Shown here piece by piece: positions 36,978 through 45,054 of a stretch of DNA of 64,000 nucleotides. Source of the stretch: a virus; IMG/VR virus record IMGVR_UViG_3300046655_001278, positions 1 through 64,000 of that record. The stretch is one strand, 5' to 3'. The notes beneath the pieces are model-generated. The model did no database searches. It was given only the letters and a program-made list of their open reading frames with translations, and had not been told where the DNA came from. The translations under genes were made by a program, and so were the position numbers. Position 1 is the first letter of the stretch, and the number at the start of each line of letters is the position of its first letter.

Positions 36978-37741
36978 CAGAAGATATCAGACTCGTCCAA
37001 TTCAGATTCATGCGGTGTAGAAGGATCAATATTTTCTTCCTTAACCGGTTGTTCTTCATAATTCAACACAGTTTCGGCACTTGACTTACCTTCTTGCTTT
37101 GCTTGTTGCTTTTTAAGTTTATGTTGCTGAAGATGATATGAAATTTCATCGTCATACATTTGCTTTCCGTCTGTACCTAATGTAGTTGCTTCTCCGTTAG
37201 CAGCCCGTAAAACTGCGATTTGAGAAACTGCGTCTTCTAACTTAGCACGTTTTTCAGTTACTGGATTATTATCTTCGTATCGTACTCTATCAGTTGAAAT
37301 ATTTGTTTCGGTTTTTTCTTGTTTCTTTTTGACTTGAGTTTTTTCGGTGACTATTTCAATATTCTCTGCTTTAGATAATTCTTCTTCAATGGAAGTTTTG
37401 TTATTTTGGGGTTTTTCAAGCAAAGAATTTATTTGCTCTTCCGAAACTTCTTTGCTGGGTGCAGTAGTAGGACTTGATTTTACGATGTCATCTGAAGTAA
37501 TATTAATAGTATCAAATGAATCATCAGGTTTTTTTTCAGTTCTAACTTTAGATAATTGTTTTTGGAACACAGAAAGTAATCCACCTTTTAATGATTCTGA
37601 CATTTTAGATTCATACTTCTCTTTCTCTTCCACAGGTTGAGATTGCTTTTGGTGTGCTTCTTCGGGAGAAATATTTTTATTTTGCTGAGAATCTGTGGCT
37701 GCTTTTTTCTCAAAATTTGAATCTAAGTTTTGGAAAGTCAT
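36977..37741 (-). CDS. Disordered charged protein with acidic hydrophobic tip (254 aa)
   Basis: Nearly the whole sequence is low-complexity, rich in Glu, Lys, Gln and Ser, predicted disordered or helical. The last residues ESELDESDIF resemble the acidic-hydrophobic tip of single-stranded DNA-binding proteins. It is coupled to the downstream methyltransferase. A partner-binding or scaffold role is possible. TATATATTTATATAA directly abuts the ATG. Confidence 0.5.
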   Translation of the reverse strand: MTFQNLDSNFEKKAATDSQQNKNISPEEAHQKQSQPVEEKEKYESKMSESLKGGLLSVFQKQLSKVRTEKKPDDSFDTINITSDDIVKSSPTTAPSKEVSEEQINSLLEKPQNNKTSIEEELSKAENIEIVTEKTQVKKKQEKTETNISTDRVRYEDNNPVTEKRAKLEDAVSQIAVLRAANGEATTLGTDGKQMYDDEISYHLQQHKLKKQQAKQEGKSSAETVLNYEEQPVKEENIDPSTPHESELDESDIF

Positions 37742-37756
37742 TTATATAAATATATA

Positions 37757-38011
37757 TTAATTAACTTTTTCAAACAACAAAGTTGGTCTACCAATTTCAC
37801 CCTCAATCTTACCAGCAGGTTGAATTGTACCAGATTCAAGTGCTTTTTTGACACGGAATCGTAGGGTAATGGGAACGGCAGATGGATGTGCTTGTTCTAA
37901 ATCAGAGATACTAAATTTACCAGTTGGCCAATTTACCACAAGTTTTTTCTTCTTAGTTGATACAGAAGTTTCAACACTTATTTCTTTTTTAATATCATTT
38001 TCTGTTGTCAT
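37757..38011 (-). CDS. Hypothetical protein (84 aa)
   Basis: KLVVNWPTGKFSISDLEQAH followed by ITLRFRVKKALESGTIQPAG looks like a winged-helix-type arrangement, with PTLLFEKVN as the final strand, so DNA binding is possible. AGGAGC lies before the start, a proper ribosome-binding site. Located next to the histone-like gene. Confidence 0.45.
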   Translation of the reverse strand: MTTENDIKKEISVETSVSTKKKKLVVNWPTGKFSISDLEQAHPSAVPITLRFRVKKALESGTIQPAGKIEGEIGRPTLLFEKVN

Positions 38012-38028
38012 TTTATGCTCCTATTCTA

Positions 38029-38214
38029 TTATGATTTAGATTCAGCAACTGATGCTTTTCTGTATTCCGTTGCAAGTTTTTTAATTTCACCAATTGCTTT
38101 TCTTGCACGGGTACCAGATACTTTGGTTCCAGACTCTGCGTTTTTTTCATGGTTTTCCTCAAAGTCATTAAAAAGTGACTTGATTTCTTCATATAGTTCT
38201 TTTGATGTTTTCAT
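38029..38214 (-). CDS. Histone H1-like protein (Hc1 family)
   Basis: This 61-residue helical protein has the two-helix Hc1 pattern: acidic first helix (ELYEEIKSLFNDFEENHEK), then GTRARKAIGEIKKLATEYRK. This closely resembles small Hc1-type histone H1-like proteins that I associate with Bacteroidetes and Chlamydiae. It probably binds DNA or RNA non-specifically. A phage copy may condense DNA or hint at host lineage. Confidence 0.65.
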   Translation of the reverse strand: MKTSKELYEEIKSLFNDFEENHEKNAESGTKVSGTRARKAIGEIKKLATEYRKASVAESKS

Positions 38215-38271
38215 AAGTTTTTATAGGGTTTAATATTATTATTATAGATTATTTTTAGTTTAGCAAGTATT

Positions 38272-38688
38272 TTATGCAAAAAATATTATAAACTGCTCTG
38301 CGTCAGATGTTACTGACATATGTCTGAATGCCCATCTGTTTTCTTTCATGTTATTAACAAACTGAGCATATGCTTCGGGAGTTTTTTCAATTGTGAAATA
38401 CTGACCCGCAACATTCTTTACTTGCAGTCTTTGAATTATTTCTTTTAGATTTATTTCATTAGGATGTTTCTCCAAAAAAGAATTATTAAGTTGTTCTACT
38501 TTTTCTGGATTTGCTTTGTAGTGATCAATTAATTTTGATTTACAACTGCATTCCGGATCAACTGAATAACTTAATGCGTGTTCTTCGTTCTCTGGAAAAG
38601 TCTTGATATATTCCTCTTGATAACTAAAAGAAGTTCTTAGTAACTCTAGCATTATGCCTAAGTTAATGTGATTATCATTTGAATTCAT
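38272..38688 (-). CDS. Hypothetical protein (138 aa)
   Basis: This soluble protein with ALSYSVDPECSCKSKLIDHY in the first half and a mixed C-terminal half ends EQFIIFFA. No family is recognised. The TATAAT box of its promoter is 9 nt from the ATG. Confidence 0.5.
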   Translation of the reverse strand: MNSNDNHINLGIMLELLRTSFSYQEEYIKTFPENEEHALSYSVDPECSCKSKLIDHYKANPEKVEQLNNSFLEKHPNEINLKEIIQRLQVKNVAGQYFTIEKTPEAYAQFVNNMKENRWAFRHMSVTSDAEQFIIFFA

Positions 38689-38697
38689 AAATATTAT

Positions 38698-38724
38698 ATT
38701 ATATCAAATGGAACAATCCGTCAA
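38698..38724 (-). promoter_or_regulatory. Sigma70-like promoter of the 38688 gene
   Basis: On the minus strand: TTGACG (38724-38719), a 15-nt spacer and TATAAT (38703-38698); a 17-nt reading gives TAATAT. It is divergent from the HNH promoter. Confidence 0.5.
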
Positions 38725-38738
38725 CCTAAATTTATGTA

Positions 38739-38767
38739 TTGTATTTTTTAACCGATAATGATATTAT
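38739..38767 (+). promoter_or_regulatory. Sigma70-like promoter of the HNH gene
   Basis: TTGTAT (38739-38744), a 17-nt spacer and TATTAT (38762-38767). The ATG at 38775 is 7 nt past the -10 box, so the message would be leaderless, and the in-frame TTG at 38739 lies inside the promoter. Confidence 0.55.
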
Positions 38768-38774
38768 TTCCACA

Positions 38775-39383
38775 ATGTATGAATATGTAAGCAGTTCTGA
38801 TAATCTAGTTCTTTTACTGACCCACTATTGGACCCCGTTAAACGTAACATCTGTGAAGGAAGGTCTAAAAAAATTAATGGGTGCAAAAGAACGATATCAC
38901 AAAACCCGTCCAAAAGTTGTTGCAGTTGCAAGTGACGGAAATACGTGCGACTGGAATACATGGATGGAATATAAACATGGATTCTACAAAAACCAACCTT
39001 TTATTAGATCAGTTAATCATGTTATTCCAGTTCCAACTATTCTTCTTACAACGGCAAATTTTACTTACAATGCAAAAAGAAAACCATCACTTAAATATCT
39101 TTACAAAAAATACGAAGGACGATGTCAAATATGTGGTGAACATTTTCCTCAAAACAAATTGACAATAGAGCACATTAAACCAAAAAGCAAAGGTGGAGAT
39201 AACGACTATTTCAATTTAACTCTCACCTGCGTTAAGTGTAATTCAAGAAAAGGAAGTATATTTCCATACTACGATTACAAGGGGGATATTCTAAAAGCAA
39301 GTCCACCTAAACCGTTTTATGAAGTTGGAAGTGTAGTTCGTGAAGAGTGGAAACCATTTCTTTTTAAAAATTCTTCTTTTTAG
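38775..39383 (+). CDS. HNH endonuclease
   Basis: This 202-residue protein has a C-terminal HNH domain: CQICGEHF, then LTIEHIKPKSKGGDNDYFNL and LTCVKCNSRKG, with the two CxxC zinc pairs and the catalytic His in IEHIKP. The N-terminal half (about residues 1-95) is unlike homing-endonuclease DNA-binding modules. It may be a free-standing homing or recombination nuclease; it sits at the boundary between minus-strand genes and the tRNA array, a common place for such elements. Confidence 0.8.
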   Translation: MYEYVSSSDNLVLLLTHYWTPLNVTSVKEGLKKLMGAKERYHKTRPKVVAVASDGNTCDWNTWMEYKHGFYKNQPFIRSVNHVIPVPTILLTTANFTYNAKRKPSLKYLYKKYEGRCQICGEHFPQNKLTIEHIKPKSKGGDNDYFNLTLTCVKCNSRKGSIFPYYDYKGDILKASPPKPFYEVGSVVREEWKPFLFKNSSF

Positions 39384-39386
39384 TAT

Positions 39387-39415
39387 TTGACATTTATTAT
39401 AATTTTTAATATACT
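39387..39415 (+). promoter_or_regulatory. Strong sigma70-like promoter of the tRNA array
   Basis: TTGACA (39387-39392), a 17-nt spacer and TATACT (39410-39415; 5 of 6). It lies immediately after the HNH gene and 100 nt before the first tRNA. Confidence 0.75.
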
Positions 39416-39514
39416 ACAGATCATAGTTTTTACTTCCTATGTAGGAAACATAGGCATAACGTCCAATAAGGGGTGTCCAAACCGTACAACGAGAGGGGCA
39501 AATGTTTCTTTTAT

Positions 39515-39589
39515 GCATCGGTGGCGGAATGGTGACGCAAGGGACTGCAAATCCCTACCATGCAGGTTCGAATCCTGTCCGATGCTCCA
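39515..39589 (+). tRNA. tRNA-Cys (GCA)
   Basis: Acceptor arm GCATCGG/CCGATGC, anticodon loop CTGCAAA with anticodon GCA, T loop TTCGAAT, and an encoded CCA end. Confidence 0.92.
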
Positions 39590-39602
39590 TAATCACTTTA
39601 TT

Positions 39603-39678
39603 GCCACCTTAGCTCAGCTGGTAGAGCACCTGATTTGTAATCAGGTTGTCGTCGGTTCGATCCCGACAGGTGGCTCCA
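39603..39678 (+). tRNA. tRNA-Thr (TGT)
   Basis: Acceptor arm GCCACCT/AGGTGGC, D arm AGCTCAGCTGGTAGAGC, anticodon loop TTTGTAA with anticodon TGT, T loop TTCGATC, encoded CCA. Confidence 0.93.
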
Positions 39679-39683
39679 TTTTT

Positions 39684-39760
39684 GTCCACATCGTCTAGTC
39701 AGGTCAGGACACCGGGTTTTCATCCCGGCAACCGGAGTTCGAATCTCCGTGTGGATGCCA
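39684..39760 (+). tRNA. tRNA-Glu (TTC)
   Basis: Acceptor arm GTCCACA/TGTGGAT with a G-T pair, anticodon loop TTTTCAT with anticodon TTC between CCGGG and CCCGG, T loop TTCGAAT, encoded CCA. Confidence 0.9.
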
Positions 39761-39767
39761 TTTTAAA

Positions 39768-39858
39768 GGAGAGATGGCTGAGTGGTTTAAGGCGACGGTT
39801 TGCTAAACCGTTGAAGGAGTATATCCTTCCGCAGGTTCGAATCCTGTTCTCTCCGCCA
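39768..39858 (+). tRNA. tRNA-Ser (GCT)
   Basis: Acceptor arm GGAGAGA/TCTCTCC, anticodon loop TTGCTAA with anticodon GCT, a long variable arm (about 39813-39832) typical of tRNA-Ser, encoded CCA. Confidence 0.92.
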
Positions 39859-39905
39859 TTTTTTTTATATAAGTATATATGTATATAAATACATTGTAAT
39901 ACATT

Positions 39906-39981
<76 letters not shown>

Positions 39982-39998
39982 ATTTTAGGAAAATTAAA

Positions 39999-40184
39999 AT
40001 GAAAGTAGAAATAGATAAAGAAACAAACGAAGTAATAATTCGTTTGCCGATAGAAAAAGAACCAAAAGATTCTGCAAGTGGGAAAACAAAAATCATTGCT
40101 AGTTCAAGTGGAAGAAACATTACAACCGAAACATACAACGAAAAGCAGTTGATGGTAACTGCTAGTGTTTATTATAAACCATAA
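39999..40184 (+). CDS. Hypothetical protein (61 aa)
   Basis: Small protein with two strands (MKVEIDKETNEVIIRLPIEK) and a Ser/Thr-rich middle. AGGA at 39987-39990 gives a normal ribosome-binding site and sets the start; the longer in-frame version would run through tRNA-Ala. No family is recognised. Confidence 0.5.
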   Translation: MKVEIDKETNEVIIRLPIEKEPKDSASGKTKIIASSSGRNITTETYNEKQLMVTASVYYKP

Positions 40185-40197
40185 CTTTTTTGTTATA

Positions 40198-40214
40198 GAT
40201 ATATATTTATTGTC
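40198..40214 (+). promoter_or_regulatory. TATATATTTATTGTC promoter element (copy A)
   Basis: A 17-nt segment GATATATATTTATTGTC identical to 43409-43425. Here the ATG at 40216 follows after one base; at the other copy GTG follows directly. Confidence 0.6.
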
Positions 40215-40215
40215 T

Positions 40216-41139
40216 ATGAAGTCCGAAAATATTGTTTGTGAGGAGTGGAAAGGGTATCGTCCTAATATGCCTGTTCAAGTTGTTGGTGTACAAAACGGAA
40301 AGATTACATCCAACGGTAATGGGGTTGAAATATTTAAGAACCTAAAAGACGCACAGAAGAAGTATTCAGACCTTGATCCTGAAGAGAATACCAAACGATT
40401 TACTTGGGTAATGCGTGGTGAGATCAAAGGCAGAGACGCAGGAAGATTTGAAACTTGGCAAGCAGAAAGAATGTATTCAATGGAAGAACAAGTATTTCAA
40501 GATATAATGAAAGAAGCAAAATTTAATGCTCGTATTCTTCCTGCTAATCTAGAAGACCTTGAAATGAAAACTTTGATTGTTGCAATCGGAAGCACCGTTA
40601 CAGGAATGTTGGACAAAATTAAAAAGAATACAGGTTCTAATGCTAATCCAGTTAGTTTACAAGTTATTAAGGGTGGAGATGCTATAAAGTCTGCACTTAA
40701 AAGTCAAATGGATTTAAAAGGCAAAGAAGCACTTGTAGCGTTTTTCAAAGAAACAAACAAACATTTTGCAGGTAACGCACCTGCATTATCTAGTATAGTA
40801 AGGAAATATAAATTGAAATCTGATAAATATAGTGGTAAGGTATTTGCAGAACAAGAAACAAAATTACGTGAACTTGTTCGTGGTTATTTAAAAAATAAAC
40901 TGAATATGAACGAAGCAAAAAAAAGCAAAATGATTCCTATGGAAAAGTATGGGGCTGCGTTCATGGTTGATAACGGACATCTTATGTCGGTTGCTATGAA
41001 CCGTGATGGTAGTCTTGAAACGTTTGATGGTGATTTGGACTGGGGTGAAGTAACTGCTCCTGAATCTCAGAAGTTTCTTGATGACATCAATAAAAAGTTC
41101 AAGACGAAGTTTAAGATGGATGACTTCGCAGGAAGATAA
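40216..41139 (+). CDS. Hypothetical protein (307 aa), possibly structural
   Basis: The N-terminal part has a two-strand unit (WKGYRPNMPVQVVGVQNGKI); the middle is helical and contains ETKLRELVRGYLKNKLNMNE, a helix type often seen as a C-terminal tag in structural proteins of marine T4-like phages (memory, not checked). The end (PMEKYGAAFMVDNGHLMSVA onward) looks beta-rich. The start at 40216 follows the TATATATTTATTGTC element. Its TAA overlaps the ATG of the SET gene. Confidence 0.5.
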   Translation: MKSENIVCEEWKGYRPNMPVQVVGVQNGKITSNGNGVEIFKNLKDAQKKYSDLDPEENTKRFTWVMRGEIKGRDAGRFETWQAERMYSMEEQVFQDIMKEAKFNARILPANLEDLEMKTLIVAIGSTVTGMLDKIKKNTGSNANPVSLQVIKGGDAIKSALKSQMDLKGKEALVAFFKETNKHFAGNAPALSSIVRKYKLKSDKYSGKVFAEQETKLRELVRGYLKNKLNMNEAKKSKMIPMEKYGAAFMVDNGHLMSVAMNRDGSLETFDGDLDWGEVTAPESQKFLDDINKKFKTKFKMDDFAGR

Positions 41140-41468
41140 TGTTTAAACTAGGTGAATCTAATATTCACGGACACGGTTTAATTGCTACCGAGAATATAAA
41201 AGCAAATACTGATGTTGGTTTGAGTCACTCCGGAATTGGTTTAATAAATGAACGAGTGGTTGTTGGTGAAGCAACTGATATTGGTAACTTTCAAAATCAT
41301 AGCAATACAAATAATTGCGTTAATAAGATTGTCGGCAAAGATTTGCATATGTTTACTATCAACGATGTTAAATGTGGAGATGAACTTACAATTAACTTCT
41401 ACGAAAATACAGACATTTGCATCAACATAGAAAACTCAGAAAGTTGGAAGAAAAGTCAGTTTTTATAA
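41139..41468 (+). CDS. SET-domain protein (109 aa)
   Basis: This protein shows the minimal SET fold: IHGHGLIATENIKANTDVG, then IGNFQNHSNTNNC (the NHS motif) and VKCGDELTINFYENTD, equivalent to the ELTYDY motif, with Tyr/Phe as the catalytic aromatic position. SET proteins transfer methyl groups to lysine side chains. At 109 residues it is close to the minimum; the target might be a phage or host protein. It starts at TAATG, overlapping the upstream gene. Confidence 0.7.
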   Translation: MFKLGESNIHGHGLIATENIKANTDVGLSHSGIGLINERVVVGEATDIGNFQNHSNTNNCVNKIVGKDLHMFTINDVKCGDELTINFYENTDICINIENSESWKKSQFL

Positions 41469-41478
41469 TATTTATAGA
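41458..41478 (+). promoter_or_regulatory. TATAATATTTATAG promoter element (copy B)
   Basis: A 21-nt segment identical to 4305-4325. The ATG at 41483 follows 4 nt later. Confidence 0.55.
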
Positions 41479-41482
41479 TGTT

Positions 41483-41809
41483 ATGGGAAATCAAAAAGAA
41501 TACAAAGGAAAACCTTTTTCAAAGGAAGACAGAGAACAAGCATTGAAAGACATTGTTCCATCTAACATGGATGATAAAAGAACCGTGTGTAATGTAGTTC
41601 GTTTGATATTTGAAAATGCCCAAGACGAAGCATATAATCTTGGGGCAATTCGTGAATTGGCATTAGAAGCAATGTGGATGGGCAAACGAATGAATGATAA
41701 ATTGACTGAGTATCGTCAGAAGGAAATGTATGAAGAATACATCGACCAAAAAGATAGTCATCTAAATTCCAACTACGATATGTATCCTGCTCAGGGAAAT
41801 TGGGATTGA
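41483..41809 (+). CDS. Hypothetical protein (108 aa)
   Basis: A soluble, helical, charged protein (KPFSKEDREQALKDIVPSNM; ELALEAMWMGKRMNDKLTEY). The start at 41483 is set by the repeated promoter element; the longer frame would begin inside the SET gene. No family is recognised. Confidence 0.5.
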   Translation: MGNQKEYKGKPFSKEDREQALKDIVPSNMDDKRTVCNVVRLIFENAQDEAYNLGAIRELALEAMWMGKRMNDKLTEYRQKEMYEEYIDQKDSHLNSNYDMYPAQGNWD

Positions 41810-41842
41810 TTTTGAGTTCTATCCGATATATATTGTATTAGG

Positions 41843-43399
41843 ATGGAGTCACACAAATGCACAAAAAAAGAATGTAAATATCCTATAAGTTGCGAACACA
41901 ACGATTTGTGCATGGAGAATGAAATGCAAAAAAGTGTTTCTTCAAAGAAAATCAAAAAAACCTCAACTCAAAAAGTTGGGGTTATTTTGTGTCATGGTTT
42001 TTTATCAAAGCACGAACAAATGGTCCCTCTTAGCAATTTCATTTACGAAAATTTTAATTGGGAAACTCATCTTGTTGAGTTAAGTGGTCACGGATACGAT
42101 GCTGATAATATTACCAAGGTAACTTGGAATGATTGGGTTGATGATGTGAAAAACAAGTACAACAAAGTTTCCAAAGAATGTGATACAATTTACTTTATTG
42201 GATTTTCTCTTGGTGGTTGTGTTGGTGCTTATGTATCTACTTTAAAAAGTGTAAGATTTTCTGGAATGGTGTTAATCAATTGTCCATTTGGTGTTAAGAA
42301 TGTATTTAATAAACTTTTACCAGGTGTTATGATTTACAATAAAATTTGTAAGAAACTCAATCTTCAAAAAATAATGCTTGAGTGTATTTCTAATGATAGT
42401 GAAATGCCAGAGTTAAACCAACCATTAATTGATTTGTCCGCAACAAATGAACTTCGTAAAATGTCTAACGTTTCTAAAACTATATTAGATAGAATATTAT
42501 GTCCTGTGTTTCAAATACAAGAATACAACGATCCAACTGTTTTTTATAGTAGTGGTGTTCGTGCATTTAAGAAGATTGCATCATCCTATAAGAAATTATT
42601 TACCACAAAATTAAATACACATCTTACGATTTACGACAAAGGATTAGAGTGTAGTGTGTTTTGTAAAATAAAACAATTTCTGACGGAAATGGAGAAAAAT
42701 AAATTTATTAATATTGCTCATCGTGGAGCAAGTGGTACTTGTACAGAAAATACACTTTCTGCATTTGAAAAAGCAATTGAGTTTAATTGTGATATGATTG
42801 AATTTGATGTTCAGCATATTAATCACAACTTCTGCGTGTTTCATGATTATACGGCAGAAAGAATGTTTGGGTTAGATAAAAAGATGAGTGATTTGTCATC
42901 GGATGAATTTGATAAACTTATTTATGCTAATTGTGAACGCATACCCACTTTACAACAAGCACTTGATTGTATAAATGGTAGGTGTGGTGTGAATATTGAA
43001 GTTAAAGATAGTAGCATTGCAACTAATATTGTGTCAGTTGTAAGAGATTATCAAAAAAAGAAACAATGGCAGAATGTTGATATTGTATTGAGTTCTTTTA
43101 GTTGTGCAACCGTCAATTTAATTAGAAGAACCGGTGATGATATCAAAGTATCCCAATTATTCCACGAAGGTAACGTCACACTACAAGACATAAAGAATTT
43201 TAGAAAAGACTACTTTGAAAAAAATATATATTCTGTAAATTTATATATAGAAGATATTACACAACCCATTGTTGAGTATTGTAATGAAAATAACATGAAA
43301 ATATATGTATATACCGTAAATGAACTTCGTGCTATAAGATATTTGCGTGAATTGGGTGTGGATGGTGTATTTACAGATTATCCCGAAAGAATACAATAA
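41843..43399 (+). CDS. Fusion: alpha/beta-hydrolase + glycerophosphodiester phosphodiesterase
   Basis: This 518-residue protein joins two lipid-type hydrolases. Residues about 44-280 form a lysophospholipase-like alpha/beta hydrolase with Ser122 in GFSLGG, Asp230 in YNDP and His260 in NTHLT. Residues about 288-518 form a GDPD domain: His293-Arg294 (IAHRGASG), Glu302-Asn303, Glu320 and Asp322 (IEFDVQ), His334 (FHD) and Glu386 (EVKD). The first 24 residues hold four cysteines (CTKKEC...CEHNDLC), a possible zinc site. It could strip the acyl chain and then cleave the glycerophosphodiester of membrane lipids. Possible roles: membrane remodelling, lysis or phosphate/fatty-acid recycling. Confidence 0.75.
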   Translation: MESHKCTKKECKYPISCEHNDLCMENEMQKSVSSKKIKKTSTQKVGVILCHGFLSKHEQMVPLSNFIYENFNWETHLVELSGHGYDADNITKVTWNDWVDDVKNKYNKVSKECDTIYFIGFSLGGCVGAYVSTLKSVRFSGMVLINCPFGVKNVFNKLLPGVMIYNKICKKLNLQKIMLECISNDSEMPELNQPLIDLSATNELRKMSNVSKTILDRILCPVFQIQEYNDPTVFYSSGVRAFKKIASSYKKLFTTKLNTHLTIYDKGLECSVFCKIKQFLTEMEKNKFINIAHRGASGTCTENTLSAFEKAIEFNCDMIEFDVQHINHNFCVFHDYTAERMFGLDKKMSDLSSDEFDKLIYANCERIPTLQQALDCINGRCGVNIEVKDSSIATNIVSVVRDYQKKKQWQNVDIVLSSFSCATVNLIRRTGDDIKVSQLFHEGNVTLQDIKNFRKDYFEKNIYSVNLYIEDITQPIVEYCNENNMKIYVYTVNELRAIRYLRELGVDGVFTDYPERIQ

Positions 43400-43408
43400 A
43401 TCTATTTT

Positions 43409-43425
43409 GATATATATTTATTGTC
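43409..43425 (+). promoter_or_regulatory. TATATATTTATTGTC promoter element (copy B)
   Basis: Identical over 17 nt to 40198-40214; the GTG start at 43426 is the very next base. Confidence 0.6.
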
Positions 43426-45054
43426 GTGGATATTGTAGAACATTATTTGAATAAGTCTTTGATTACATCTATTGAGTATGAAGATGTTTTGTGTGAACTT
43501 GCTTTACACGATTTGTTTAAACGTGACAACAAGCAAAGGTTCATTGACAAAGTTGATAGCAACGAAGTTCTTGATGATAAAAATAATCCTCTTAAAATAA
43601 AAAGTGGTACTACTGCTTTGTGGAAAGATATGAAGAAGCAACTTTTATCAGCAACAGACAAAGATGGAATTGCCGATTGGGGTGGTCGTGGTGACACTAA
43701 AATAAAACAACTATTTGGTGTTCCTATTAGTAAAATAGGTAAATCACAAAATGATATGAGTGGTGGTGCGAGTAGTGGTAATCCAAGTGGAGAAGATTGG
43801 GAGGCAATGATTGCTATTGGTCTTGCTACTATTGAAAAGAAAGACCCATCAAAAGAAGTTCCCGATGAGTGGTCACGAATAGAAAGAAAGGGGTTTTGGG
43901 ATAGTGAATTTAATCGTGACATTGCAGAAAAGATTGCAAGTGCATTTAAGAAAAACGGATATGCACCCATTTCACAAACTGGTAGTGGAAAGGGTGGTGC
44001 GGGGGTATCAAGTGAATGGGGAGAGATATTTAAAGAATACGGAAGTGGTAGTATGAACAAAACTCCAAAGACTGATATCAAGGGTGGTTCAAAGAAAATT
44101 TCATTAAAGAAAGCAGGTGGTTCTCAAGCAATGAGTGCCAAGCAAGCAGAAGCAGCTTCTACATTCGGAGCAGCTGTTAGTATGTATGGTAAAAATTATC
44201 CGAGTAGTGTAAATAAAATCTTAGATTCATTTAAAAGTTCAATTCTTGATTTATCTGAAAGTGGTTATCGTGGTAGTATATCTGCTCTTGAAAAAGACAT
44301 CAAAGCAAGTGAAGGTGATCCAAAGAAAATGAAGAAACTTAAACCCGTGGTTGATAATTTAAAGCAAGCAAGAGATGATGGTAAGTTTATTACATCTGAA
44401 ATGAATCGTTTGTTTTTAAGTGATTCAAAATTCAAAGACTTATTTGTATTTGAGGCAGCTACCGGTTCTGTTAAGTTTGGAGATTCATCGGAAAGTCGTG
44501 CTGATACTATGGTGGAAATTGATACTGATAGTGGTAAAATTACATCACAATACAAAATGAATTCTCCAAGTGATATCTCTTCGTTGGCAAGTCAATACAA
44601 GTTTTATTTGTCATTCAAAACAAGTGGTAATAGCACTCCTTATATGGCACTCCGAGGAAATATGGAACAAGACCCAAAGAAGGTTACTGCGTGGATGAAG
44701 AAGCAGGTTGTAGAAAATAAAAACTTTTCAACGATATGTCCAACATTTTCTACTATTATTCAAGAAGGTTTTAAACAAGACGATTTTGGAAAAAGATTAT
44801 TAACCGAATCTAGTTATCAAAATCTCAATGAATGGCAATTACTTAAAAAAGTTCGTGACGGAATAACATCTGTTAGCAACAAAGTAAAGGACCGTTTTGT
44901 TAAAATATGGAATTGGATTTCTGAACGAGTTTCTGTTGCGTTTAATTGGTTAAAGAAACAAGGAGCAAAAGCACTTGTTTATCTTCAAAAGTTTTTTGGA
45001 GTGAAACTTGACAAATGTGGAATAAATGGAAAAATAGAACTTTTCTCTGCTTAA
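43426..45054 (+). CDS. Large protein with PD-(D/E)XK-like segment (542 aa)
   Basis: This GTG-start protein contains TPKTDI, then KKISLKKAGGSQ (about residues 212-235), resembling the D...(S/E)xK core of restriction-type nucleases, preceded by a Gly/Ser-rich segment. Residues 240-470 are mixed; the C-terminal 80 residues (SVAFNWLKKQGAKALVYLQK) look helical and amphipathic. Similar KISLKKAGGSQ proteins occur, as I recall, in marine T4-like phages as virion or uncharacterised proteins. The function is unresolved: nuclease or structural. Its stop directly abuts that of the convergent methyltransferase. Confidence 0.5.
   Translation: MDIVEHYLNKSLITSIEYEDVLCELALHDLFKRDNKQRFIDKVDSNEVLDDKNNPLKIKSGTTALWKDMKKQLLSATDKDGIADWGGRGDTKIKQLFGVPISKIGKSQNDMSGGASSGNPSGEDWEAMIAIGLATIEKKDPSKEVPDEWSRIERKGFWDSEFNRDIAEKIASAFKKNGYAPISQTGSGKGGAGVSSEWGEIFKEYGSGSMNKTPKTDIKGGSKKISLKKAGGSQAMSAKQAEAASTFGAAVSMYGKNYPSSVNKILDSFKSSILDLSESGYRGSISALEKDIKASEGDPKKMKKLKPVVDNLKQARDDGKFITSEMNRLFLSDSKFKDLFVFEAATGSVKFGDSSESRADTMVEIDTDSGKITSQYKMNSPSDISSLASQYKFYLSFKTSGNSTPYMALRGNMEQDPKKVTAWMKKQVVENKNFSTICPTFSTIIQEGFKQDDFGKRLLTESSYQNLNEWQLLKKVRDGITSVSNKVKDRFVKIWNWISERVSVAFNWLKKQGAKALVYLQKFFGVKLDKCGINGKIELFSA

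Noticed and set aside
43443-44081. 212-codon minus-strand frame
   Set aside because: It is antisense to the 43426 gene, rich in Ser/Leu/Pro as expected of a mirror frame, with no start signal.
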